Shown here: one piece after another, positions 27,563 through 35,889 of the stretch
How the letters are laid out: each line of letters opens with the position of its first letter
How positions within the stretch are numbered: position 1 is the stretch's first letter
From: Herbidospora galbida
GTDB lineage: Bacteria > Actinomycetota > Actinomycetes > Streptosporangiales > Streptosporangiaceae
Direction: 5' to 3'
DNA length: 64,000 nt
Assembly: GCF_005233835.1 (NCBI RefSeq)
Contig: NZ_SZQA01000008.1
Span: forward strand, 146,626-210,625
Program-made: the position numbers and the translations under genes
The notes under the pieces: model-generated
Databases searched by the model: none
What the model was told of the DNA's origin: nothing
Seen by the model: only the letters and a program-made list of their open reading frames with translations

Positions 27563-28974
27563 CTGACGGCCGGTTCCGCCTCGCGGATCGCCTGGACGAC
27601 GCCCGCGATGGTCGGGGTGTCGAAGAAGACGTCCAGGGGGACCTCGACGCCGAGGCGTTTGCGCATGCGGGCGATGATCTGGGTGATGGTCAGGGAGTGC
27701 CCGCCGAGGTCGAACAGGTCCTCGTCGTCGCCGATCTCGTCGATGCCGAGCACTTCCTGCCAGATCTCGCGGACGGCGTCGTCAAGGGCGGTCTCCTGTG
27801 GGGTGCCGGCCACAGGGCTTTCGGGGTTGTTCATGATGGTGAGAAGGTCCTCCGCTATCCGGGCGACGTCCAGCTCCGTGCCGGAGCCGGCGCCGTATTG
27901 CATGATCACGTAGAGGCCGTCGGGGTGGTCGACGGCCTGGAGGTGCAGGACGCTGCGTACGGAATGGTTGAAGACGGCCCAGTCGACGGTGGCCTTCACG
28001 CCGGTGAAGACCGGGTCGGGGCGGCGTTTGCGGTAGCTGACGGAGACCTGGGCGAGGGCGGTGCGCGGGCGCACTCCCCTGACGGCGCGGGCGTAGGGGA
28101 CGTGCCGGAAGCGGTACATCTCGCGCAGGTCGTGGTGGAGGGTCCGGGCGACGTCGGCGACGGTGCCCTCCGGTGAGACGGTGACGGGGAGTTCGTTGAC
28201 GAACAGGCCGATGTTGTCGCGGACGCCGGGGACGCGGGTGGACAGATCGACGGCGACGGTCGGGGCGGGGTCGCCGTAGCGGTGCAGCAGGGTGTGGACG
28301 GAGGCCAGGAAGAGCTCGAACCGCGAGACGTCCGGCAGGTCGGTCAGCCGGCCGCGAAAGGTGTACACCGCGCCCTCGGCCGCGCCCCGGCCGGTCGCGG
28401 TCAGGCCGGGCAGGCTCGTGGCCTCGCCGGGCGGTCGCGCCGACCAGTAGGCCTTGGCCTCGGCGAGATCGTCGCAGACCCGCTCCCGCTCGTCGTCGGC
28501 GAAGCTCGCGTACGACATCCCGAGCCGGGGCCGCGACTCCCCGTTGTAGAAGTCGGCCAGGTCTCTGACCAGGATGTCCTTCGACTCGCCGTCGAACACG
28601 AGGTGGTGGGCGACGAACACCAGCGCGTGCCGCTCCGGGCCCAGCTTGGCCACCGTGAACCGGGCGAGCGGCCCGTTCTCGACGTCGAAGGGCCGGAGGG
28701 TCTCCTCCCGCACGAGCTCGTGCAGGTCGTCGGCTGAGGTCAGCCGGGCCGGGGGCCGCTGCCCGGACACCATGACGGGCAGCCCGTCGATCTCGGCGAC
28801 CGCGCTCGACAGCACCGCGTGCCGCCGGATGACGGCCTCGCACGCCTGGTGGAGCGCGCACGCGTCGAGCGGACCTTCGAAGTCGATGACCAGCGGCATG
28901 TGGTAGGCGGTCCGGGCCCGTCCCATGCGCTCGGTGATCCACATCCCGGTCTGCGCGAACGACGCCTCGGTCAT
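27559..28974 (-). CDS. NRPS condensation-carrier (C-T) didomain protein
   Basis: 471 aa. Condensation domain (residues about 1-375) with an intact HHxxxDG motif, HHLVFDG at 123-129, then a short linker and a carrier domain (about 395-471) with the phosphopantetheine Ser in LGGHS (about 427). It joins an acyl or peptidyl donor to an acceptor and holds the result on its own carrier. There is no adenylation domain in the chain; the stand-alone adenylating enzyme upstream (ATGA overlap) is the natural partner. The E1/E2 genes follow in the same transcript. Confidence 0.92.
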   Translation of the reverse strand: MTEASFAQTGMWITERMGRARTAYHMPLVIDFEGPLDACALHQACEAVIRRHAVLSSAVAEIDGLPVMVSGQRPPARLTSADDLHELVREETLRPFDVENGPLARFTVAKLGPERHALVFVAHHLVFDGESKDILVRDLADFYNGESRPRLGMSYASFADDERERVCDDLAEAKAYWSARPPGEATSLPGLTATGRGAAEGAVYTFRGRLTDLPDVSRFELFLASVHTLLHRYGDPAPTVAVDLSTRVPGVRDNIGLFVNELPVTVSPEGTVADVARTLHHDLREMYRFRHVPYARAVRGVRPRTALAQVSVSYRKRRPDPVFTGVKATVDWAVFNHSVRSVLHLQAVDHPDGLYVIMQYGAGSGTELDVARIAEDLLTIMNNPESPVAGTPQETALDDAVREIWQEVLGIDEIGDDEDLFDLGGHSLTITQIIARMRKRLGVEVPLDVFFDTPTIAGVVQAIREAEPAVR

Positions 28975-30347
28975 GGCAGCGCCTTCTTGTCGACCTTGCC
29001 GCCCCGGTTGCGCGGCAGCGCGTCCATCGTGGTGACCTTCGAGGGCAGCTCGTGCGGGGCGAGCCGGTCGAGCAGGAACGCCCGCAGGTCGGCGAGGGGG
29101 ATCTCCTCCCGTACGACCAGAGCCGCCGCCACCGCCGTCCCGAGCACCGGGTGGGGCACCCCGTAGGCGGCGGCCTCGGTGACCAGCGGGTGCGCGTGCA
29201 GCGCCTCCTCGACCTTCAGGGTGGAGACCTTGTGGGCGCCCGACTTGACGACGTCGCCGGTCCGGTCGACCAGGAACAGGTAGCCCTCCTCGTCGAGGTA
29301 GCCGAGGTCCCCCATCCGCACCCACCCGTCGCGGAAGGTGTCGGACGCGGTCTCGCCGAGGTAGGCGCGGGGCGCGGCGGCCGACCGCATCCACACCTCG
29401 CCGACCTCCCCGGGAGCGGCCGTGCCCCCGTCGCCCGAGGTGATCCTGACGGAGCCACCGGCCGCGGCCCGGCCCACCGACCCCGGGCGCTCGGGGTCGA
29501 AGACCATGATCGTCTGAGCGGGGGCGGCCTCGGTGGAGGTGTAGTAGTTCGTGATCATCGCGGCCGGGAAGAGCCCGGCCAGCCGCCCCGCCACCGCAGA
29601 GGGCAGCGGCGCGGCGGCCGACCCGAGCAGCAGCACGCTGTCGAGGGGCTCCACGGCCGCCGACAGCAGCTCGATGGCCATCGCGGGCACCAGGAACACC
29701 GTCCCGGCCTGGTATTTCGCGATGAGCGAGGCGAACCGGCCGGGCGTGAAGAGGGGGGTGGTGACGACGGTCGGGTGCGCCGCGATCGCGTTCACCAGCA
29801 TCATCTGGCCGGCGTTGGTCCCGATGGGGAACGCGTGCGCGAGGTGCCGGGAGTGCCGGAAGGCCCGGCGGCGCGGATCGCGGGGCAGGCCGTGAGCCAG
29901 GTTGGCATGGGTGGCGGTGACGCCCTTGGCCACGCCGGTCGTGCCGGAGGTGAAGAGGATCTGCGCGGGGTCGGTCGGAGCCACTCGGGGAAGGGAGGAA
30001 ACCGATCGGTCCATGAAAGTTACATCCCGCAGAATCCGGCTGATTCCGACCCGTTCCGCGAGATGTCGGATCTCTCCCTCCGGGGTCCGGTCGGAGATCG
30101 GCACCGCGACGGCCCCCGCCCGCAGCACCCCCATGAACGCCACCGCGTAGTCGAGCCACCCCGCGTGGGGGAACACCAGGCCCACCGGCTCTCCGGGGCG
30201 CACACCTTCGGTGATCAGCAGGTTCGCCAGACCGTCGGCGCGGGAGTCCCAGCCGGCGTAGGTCAGTTCCCCCACGCCGTGGACGATCATGGCGACGCCG
30301 TCAGGCTCGGCGGCGGCGCGGGCCGCCAGCAGATCCGAGAGCGTCAT
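28971..30347 (-). CDS. Stand-alone adenylation / acyl-CoA ligase-like enzyme
   Basis: 458-aa ANL-family ligase. A3 is LFTSGTTGVAKG, A5 is NYYTSTEA, A7 is GDLGYLDEEG, A8 is VVKSGAHKVS and the A10 Lys is in RGGKVDKKAL. The A4 region reads AFPIGTNAGQ and lacks the Asp that binds the alpha-amino group in amino-acid-activating domains, so an acid without an alpha-amino group is likely. It would activate its substrate as the adenylate and load the carrier of the C-T protein downstream. First gene of the minus arm; the promoter lies in the 282-bp divergent spacer. Confidence 0.9.
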   Translation of the reverse strand: MTLSDLLAARAAAEPDGVAMIVHGVGELTYAGWDSRADGLANLLITEGVRPGEPVGLVFPHAGWLDYAVAFMGVLRAGAVAVPISDRTPEGEIRHLAERVGISRILRDVTFMDRSVSSLPRVAPTDPAQILFTSGTTGVAKGVTATHANLAHGLPRDPRRRAFRHSRHLAHAFPIGTNAGQMMLVNAIAAHPTVVTTPLFTPGRFASLIAKYQAGTVFLVPAMAIELLSAAVEPLDSVLLLGSAAAPLPSAVAGRLAGLFPAAMITNYYTSTEAAPAQTIMVFDPERPGSVGRAAAGGSVRITSGDGGTAAPGEVGEVWMRSAAAPRAYLGETASDTFRDGWVRMGDLGYLDEEGYLFLVDRTGDVVKSGAHKVSTLKVEEALHAHPLVTEAAAYGVPHPVLGTAVAAALVVREEIPLADLRAFLLDRLAPHELPSKVTTMDALPRNRGGKVDKKALP

Positions 30348-30397
30348 TGGACTTCCTCAAAGATCGGATGAATACTGCCCGAGCACTGCATTACTGA

Positions 30398-30416
30398 AAA
30401 GATTCTTTCCAGTTAG
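30398..30416. promoter_or_regulatory. Putative operator, copy 1, in the divergent spacer
   Basis: AAAGATTCTTTCCAGTTAG, identical in 17 of 19 positions to a second copy at 30551. It contains the palindrome AAAGA-T-TCTTT and extends to an imperfect 19-bp dyad (CTGAAAAGA / TCTTTCCAG, from 30395). It lies 51 bp upstream of the minus-arm start. Confidence 0.55.
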
Positions 30417-30550
30417 ATCAAGCGCCAGTGTGGCACGGCGCGGACGCTCGTCACAAGGGGTCCCAGGCTCCGCCCGCCCAATGGGTTGGGCACGTTTAGA
30501 GCTTGTGAGCGGAGGCGGGGCATGCCAGACTGACGCCGTCCGCTAATTGC

Positions 30551-30569
30551 AAAGAACCTTTCCAGTTAG
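30551..30569. promoter_or_regulatory. Putative operator, copy 2, in the divergent spacer
   Basis: AAAGAACCTTTCCAGTTAG, the second copy of the element at 30398, in the same orientation and 153 bp away, 61 bp upstream of the NRPS gene. One copy near each arm suggests a shared regulator of both transcripts. No regulator gene is found in the cluster. Confidence 0.55.
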
Positions 30570-30629
30570 CTTCCCCGGCTGAGGCGTTTGGCCTCTTTGT
30601 GCTGCATTCGTCCGATCACTTGAGGGAAG

Positions 30630-33600
30630 ATGCTCGCCGTCACACCGGCCAATCCGCTCTCGCTCGGACAGGAACGGCTCTGGTTCCTGCACGAGCTCAA
30701 CCCCGACGACGCGTCGTACAACATCTGTGTGACCGAACGGCTCGTCGGGGATCTCGACGTGGCCGCGCTGCAGCGGGCACTTGACAATGTCGTCAGACGG
30801 CACGAGGTGTTGCGGACGCGGTATCCGGCCGTCGACGGCCGTCCGGTCGCGCTGGTCGAAGACCGCACCCTCCCCCTCGAACGCGTCTCCGGCGTGCCGC
30901 TGGCCGACCTGACGAACCGGCCCTTCGACCTCGCGAACGGGCCCGTCGTCAGGGCCTGTCTGACCGACGACCAGACGCTCGTCATCGTGCTGCACCACAT
31001 CGCCGGCGACGGCTGGTCTCTCGGGCTCCTGTACGACGAGATCGCCACCCTCTACGCCGGCGGCGACCTGCCTGACCTGCCGATGCAGTACGGCGAGCAC
31101 GCCCGCAGGCAGCGTGAGCAGCCGATCGACACCTCCTTCTGGCGTGACCGGCTCGACCGGGTGCCGGTGCTCGACCTGCCCACCGACCTGCCCCGGCCGA
31201 GGGTCCGCACCTCGAAGGGCGCGGTCGTCGCCCGCAGGCTGCCCCGGGAGCTCACCGACCAGGTGAACGCGCTCGCCCGCAAGGAGCGCGTCACCCTGTT
31301 CATGCTGCTCATGGCGGCCTTCCAGACCCAGCTGCACCGCTACACGACGGCGACCGACTTCGCCGTGGGCACCCCCGTCGCGGCCCGGCCCGACGAGGAC
31401 GTCGAGAAGCTCATCGGGTTCTTCCTCAACACGGTCGTGCTCCGCGCCGACCTGAGCGGAGATCCGACCTTCCGGGAACTGCTGAAGCGCACCCGCCGGA
31501 CCGCGATCGACGCCTTCACCCACGCGGAGACGCCGTTCGACCGGGTGGTGCAGGACCTCGGCGTGGCCCGCGACCTGAGCCGCACCCCCGTCTTCCAGGC
31601 CCAGTTCAGCATGCGCAGCGAAGCCGGGACCCGCCTCCACCTCGACGGACTCGTCGCCGAACCGGTCGACCCCGATTTTCACCAGGCGAAGTTCGACCTG
31701 TCGCTGGAGATCACCCCGACCGGCGACGGCCTGGACGCCTTCTTCGTCTACTCGGCCGACCTGTTCCACCGCGAGACGGTCGAACGGTTCGCGGCCAACT
31801 TCGAGACGCTGCTGCGCTCGATCGTCGCCGACCCCGGGCAGCCGGTCTCCCGCCTCGATCTCGTCTCGCCTGCCGAGAGGGAACTGCTCGACGGGTGGTC
31901 GGCGGCCCCCGGCGAGCCGGTCACGCCCGCGCAGGAGACCCTCGCCGAGGTCCTCTCCACCCGGTCGCCCGACAGGGTGGCGATCCGGCACGGAGACGAC
32001 GCGATCACGTACCGGACGCTGCACCGCCGGGTCGCGGGCACCGCGCGGGCGCTGCGGGAGCGGGGCGTCGGCCCGGGTGTCCGGGTGGCGGTCTGCATGG
32101 AGCAGTCGATCGACCTGGCCGTCGCGCTGCTCGCGGTGCTGAAGGCGGGCGGGGCCTACGTGCCGATCGACCCCGAGTATCCCGAAGAGCGCCGCGCCTT
32201 CATGATCGAGGACTCCGGCGCGGCGGTCGTGCTCACTGAGGTCGGCGACGCCGAGGCCGACGACGTCGAGCCGCTCGGCGACGGCGACGACCTCGCCTAC
32301 GTCATCTACACCTCGGGCTCGACCGGGCGGCCGAAGGGCGTCGCGGTGCGCAACCGCGAGATCCTCCGCTACCTGGCCGACGCGAGACAGCGCTTCGACG
32401 TGGCCGACGAGGCCGAATACGCCCTCCTCCAGTCGCTCGCCTTCGACTTCGGCATCACCATCCTCTACCTGTGCCTGAGTACCGGCGGCACCCTGCACCT
32501 GCTGCCCGCGCGCATCTCCGGCCCCGAACTCGCCGGGCACATGCGCGGCATCGACTACGTGAAGCTCACCCCCTCGCACCTCGGCGCTCTGGCCGCCGAC
32601 ACCGACGACGTCGCCGACCTCCTGCCGCGCCGGCTGCTCATCTTCGGCGGCGAGGGGTCGAGCTGGGAGTTCGCCCGCGACCTCGCGAGACGGGTCCCGG
32701 TCGTCAACCACTACGGCCCGACCGAGGCCATCGTCGGCGTCTCCACCTACCCCGTCTCCCCCGACGTGACCCCGACGGGCCCGATCACCCCGATCGGGAA
32801 GCCGCTGGGTCATTCGGTCCTGTACGTCCTGGACCCGCACCTCGCGCAGGTCCCGGCGGGCGTGGCGGGCGAACTGTGCATCGGCGGCCGGCTGGCCCGC
32901 GAGTACCTGGGCCGCCCCGACCTGACCGCCGAGAAGTTCGTCGACCACCCGCTGTACGGCCGCCTCTACCGGTCGGGCGACCTGGCCCGCTGGCTCCCGA
33001 CCGGAGACCTGGAGTTCCTGGGCCGCCGCGACCTCCAGGTCAAGATCCGCGGCTACCGGGTCGAACTCGGCGAGATCGACGAGGCGCTGCGCCTCGTGCC
33101 CGGCGTCTCCCACGCCGTCACCGACGCCCGCGACGGTGAACTGGTCGGCTACGTCGTCGCCGACCCCCGGCCCGCGATCGGCGACCTGCGCAGGACGCTG
33201 GCCGAGCGGCTGCCGGAGTACATGGTCCCGACCCGCTGGGTGTTCCTCGACGAGCTCCCGCTGAAGGGCCACGGCAAGGTCGACCGGGCGGCCCTGCCCG
33301 CGCCCGAGGACACGCGATCCGAGGACGTCCCGTTCGAACCGCCGGCCGACGCCTGGGAGGAAGCCGTCGCCGCCGCCTGGTGCCAGGTGCTGGGGCTGCG
33401 GCAGGTGGGCGTCCTGGACGACTTCTTCGACCTGGGCGGCCACTCCCTGCTCGCGGTGCGCGTCGTGGCGAAGCTGCGCACGACCCTGCCCGAGGGGTCG
33501 TCGCCGATCGCCCTGATGGACCTGTTCCAGCACCCGACCGTACGCGCCCTCGCCGCCGTCGCCCGGTCGGCGTCCGGCCCGAGGCCGCTGCTCTACCGCC

Positions 33601-35687
33601 TGACCGGGCCGGGCGCCAAGGCCCTGGTGTGCGTCCCCTACGGCGGTGGCAGCGCGGTCGTGTACCAGCCGCTCGCCGACGCCCTGCCGGCGGAATGGGA
33701 GCTGTGGTCGGTCGCCGTCCCGGGCCACGACCTGGGCCTGGCCGAGGATCCGCTGCCCCTCGAAGAGGTGGCCCGCCGCTGCGTCGAGGAGATCCTGCGC
33801 ATCGAGGCCCCCGTCACCCTTTACGGCCACTGCGGCGTCGGCGGCGCCCTGACCGTCGAGATCGCCCGCCGTCTGGAGGCGGCCGGACGCGCGGTCGACA
33901 CCGTCTTCCTCGGCGGCATCTTCCCGTTCGCCCGCCCCACCAAGGGCGTGCTCGGGCGCTGGGCGAGACTGGCGCGGCTGGAGCGGTTCCGCAGCGACAA
34001 GGGCCAGCTCAACTGGCTCACCGCGCTCGGCGCCGACCTGTCGGACCTGGACGACGCCCAGAAGGCGTTCGTCATCGGGAACATGCGCCACGACGCCCGC
34101 GCCGCCGAGGACTACTTCACCGCCCTGATGGACAGCGGCGCGCCCAAGCTGAAGGCGCCGATCGTGTCCGTCGTCGGCGAGTACGACCCCGCGACGGACT
34201 ACTACGAGGAACGCTTCGCCGAGTGGGGCTTCATCGCGGAGCGGACCCGGCTGGTCGTCCTGGACGAGGCGGGCCACTACTTCCTGAAATATCGCCCGGA
34301 GGAGCTGGCCGAGATCGTCACGGCCACGACCCCTGACCCCGCTTGGGGCGCGAGCGACCCTGACCTCGTCTCGCGCCCCGACGCGGTTCCGGCCGGGCCG
34401 CCGCCCTCGGTCACCCGCTTCCTGCTGGTGGCCTTCGGGCAGATGGTGTGCCTGGCCGGGTCGACGCTGACCGAGTTCGCGCTGCCCCTCTGGGTCTACC
34501 TCCAGCACCAGTCGATGACCCAGCTGGCCGTCCTCCAGGTGCTGGCCGTCATCCCCGGCGTGCTGGCCGCGCCGCTGGCGGGGGCGCTGGTCGACCGGTC
34601 GTCCAAGCGCGGCGTGATGATCGGCGGCAACGCGGCGGCCCTGGCCGTCCAGACCGCGACGGGCGTCCTCGTCTGGACCGGGAACCTGCACGTCTGGACC
34701 CTGTACATCCTGCTGCCGCTGCTGTCGGTCGCGCTGACCACGCAGCGGCTGGCCTTCACGGCGGCCGTGCCGCAGCTGGTCCCCAAGCGCTATCTCGGCC
34801 ACGCCAACGGCATCGCCCAGATGGCGCTCGGCATGGCCCAGTTCGTCGCGCCGCTCGCGGCCGTCGGCCTGATGGCGGTCTGGGGCCTGCACGGCATTCT
34901 CGTCCTGGACGTCGTCGGGCACGTCTTCACCATCGTCGTGCTGGCCCTGGTGGCCTTCCCGGCCGCGCTGGCGCTGCGCCGCCGGGAGACGGTCGGCCGG
35001 GAGATCGCCGAAGGGTTCAAGATCTCGTTCGGCAACCCCTACTTCCGGGCGATGGTCGTCTTCTTCGCGTTCCTGTCGCTCGGGCTGTCGCCGGTCTTCA
35101 TGATGTACTCGCCGCTGGTGCTGGAGTTCGGCACCGTCCAGGAGGCGGGCGTCATCGCCCTGGTGGCCGGGTCGGGCGCCGTCGCGGGCGGCCTCACGAT
35201 GGGCCTGTGGGGCGGCCCGTCCAGGCGCCGGATGCGCGGCATGCTGCTCCTCACGTTGATCATCGCCGTGTCGTGCGGCGTCGTGGCGCTCCGCGACGAC
35301 CTGGTCGTCATCGGCGTCGGCGCGTTCGGCGTCAGCTTCGGCCTGGCCCTGGTCAACGGCGTCTACAACACGATCATCCAGGTCAAGGTCCCGCAGCGGT
35401 TCCACGGCCGGGTGTTCGCGCTCAACCAGATGGTCGCCTGGTCGACCATCCCCATCGGCGTCGGGATCATCGCCCCCGTGGGCACCGGGCTCCTCGGCGA
35501 CGTCTCCCTGATGTACGCCGTCTTCGCCGGATTCATCCTGCTGGTCGTGGCCGGGGCGCTGCTCACCAGGAGGCTGGCCCGGTTCGACGACGCGGTCCCC
35601 GACGCCACCCCCGACGACCTGGTCGGGCTGGAACGGAAGGTGCGCAATGAAGGAAAGACTGGCCGAACTGGTGTCGGAGTCGTGTGA
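30630..35687 (+). CDS. NRPS (C-A-T-TE) fused to an MFS transporter
   Basis: 1685 aa in one chain. Condensation domain about 1-440 (HHIAGDG at 122-128). Adenylation domain about 445-900 (A3 YTSGSTGRPKG at 560, A4 FDFGIT at 605, A5 NHYGPTEA, A10 Lys 883). Carrier about 905-975 (Ser 939 in LGGHS). Thioesterase about 985-1235 with the nucleophile position occupied by Cys 1068 (YGHCGVGG), Asp 1186 and His 1216. From about 1258 there are 10-12 membrane helices of an MFS drug/siderophore exporter (EntS-like, with PLAGALVDR). My reading of the pocket residues is D-F-T-K-I-G-H-V-G-K, close to aspartate codes. Synthesis, release and export are thus joined at the membrane. The first ATG after the divergent spacer is used. 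Confidence 0.95.
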   Translation: MLAVTPANPLSLGQERLWFLHELNPDDASYNICVTERLVGDLDVAALQRALDNVVRRHEVLRTRYPAVDGRPVALVEDRTLPLERVSGVPLADLTNRPFDLANGPVVRACLTDDQTLVIVLHHIAGDGWSLGLLYDEIATLYAGGDLPDLPMQYGEHARRQREQPIDTSFWRDRLDRVPVLDLPTDLPRPRVRTSKGAVVARRLPRELTDQVNALARKERVTLFMLLMAAFQTQLHRYTTATDFAVGTPVAARPDEDVEKLIGFFLNTVVLRADLSGDPTFRELLKRTRRTAIDAFTHAETPFDRVVQDLGVARDLSRTPVFQAQFSMRSEAGTRLHLDGLVAEPVDPDFHQAKFDLSLEITPTGDGLDAFFVYSADLFHRETVERFAANFETLLRSIVADPGQPVSRLDLVSPAERELLDGWSAAPGEPVTPAQETLAEVLSTRSPDRVAIRHGDDAITYRTLHRRVAGTARALRERGVGPGVRVAVCMEQSIDLAVALLAVLKAGGAYVPIDPEYPEERRAFMIEDSGAAVVLTEVGDAEADDVEPLGDGDDLAYVIYTSGSTGRPKGVAVRNREILRYLADARQRFDVADEAEYALLQSLAFDFGITILYLCLSTGGTLHLLPARISGPELAGHMRGIDYVKLTPSHLGALAADTDDVADLLPRRLLIFGGEGSSWEFARDLARRVPVVNHYGPTEAIVGVSTYPVSPDVTPTGPITPIGKPLGHSVLYVLDPHLAQVPAGVAGELCIGGRLAREYLGRPDLTAEKFVDHPLYGRLYRSGDLARWLPTGDLEFLGRRDLQVKIRGYRVELGEIDEALRLVPGVSHAVTDARDGELVGYVVADPRPAIGDLRRTLAERLPEYMVPTRWVFLDELPLKGHGKVDRAALPAPEDTRSEDVPFEPPADAWEEAVAAAWCQVLGLRQVGVLDDFFDLGGHSLLAVRVVAKLRTTLPEGSSPIALMDLFQHPTVRALAAVARSASGPRPLLYRLTGPGAKALVCVPYGGGSAVVYQPLADALPAEWELWSVAVPGHDLGLAEDPLPLEEVARRCVEEILRIEAPVTLYGHCGVGGALTVEIARRLEAAGRAVDTVFLGGIFPFARPTKGVLGRWARLARLERFRSDKGQLNWLTALGADLSDLDDAQKAFVIGNMRHDARAAEDYFTALMDSGAPKLKAPIVSVVGEYDPATDYYEERFAEWGFIAERTRLVVLDEAGHYFLKYRPEELAEIVTATTPDPAWGASDPDLVSRPDAVPAGPPPSVTRFLLVAFGQMVCLAGSTLTEFALPLWVYLQHQSMTQLAVLQVLAVIPGVLAAPLAGALVDRSSKRGVMIGGNAAALAVQTATGVLVWTGNLHVWTLYILLPLLSVALTTQRLAFTAAVPQLVPKRYLGHANGIAQMALGMAQFVAPLAAVGLMAVWGLHGILVLDVVGHVFTIVVLALVAFPAALALRRRETVGREIAEGFKISFGNPYFRAMVVFFAFLSLGLSPVFMMYSPLVLEFGTVQEAGVIALVAGSGAVAGGLTMGLWGGPSRRRMRGMLLLTLIIAVSCGVVALRDDLVVIGVGAFGVSFGLALVNGVYNTIIQVKVPQRFHGRVFALNQMVAWSTIPIGVGIIAPVGTGLLGDVSLMYAVFAGFILLVVAGALLTRRLARFDDAVPDATPDDLVGLERKVRNEGKTGRTGVGVV

Positions 35688-35889
35688 CGGCGAGCTCACC
35701 CCGGCCGACGTGCTGGCGGCGACCGTGCCGCTGGCCTATCTCGGCGTGACCTCGCTGGCGCAGATGCGGCTCATCGACGCCGTCGAACGCGAATACGGCG
35801 TCGAGGTCGACCTGAGCGGCGACGTGACGTTCCTCGACAGCGTCGACGGGCTGGCGGCCTGGGTCGAGGCCGCCCGGTCACCGGCATGA
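35647..35889 (+). CDS. Free-standing acyl/peptidyl carrier protein
   Basis: 80-aa carrier with the phosphopantetheine Ser at residue 36 (LGVTSLAQ) and the usual four-helix pattern (IDAVEREYGVEV after it). ATG at 35647 with GGAAGG just upstream; it overlaps the NRPS end by 41 bp in another frame, so it is translated from within that message. As the only stand-alone carrier it is the natural acceptor of an acyl unit from the E1/E2 proteins, or the donor for the free condensation domain that follows. Confidence 0.9.
   Translation: MKERLAELVSESCDGELTPADVLAATVPLAYLGVTSLAQMRLIDAVEREYGVEVDLSGDVTFLDSVDGLAAWVEAARSPA

Noticed and set aside
30543..35699. Very long minus-strand open frame (1718 codons) opposite the NRPS gene
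   Set aside because: It is a GC-skew shadow: composition rich in Arg, Gly, Asp and Val with no domain, while the plus strand encodes every NRPS and MFS motif.
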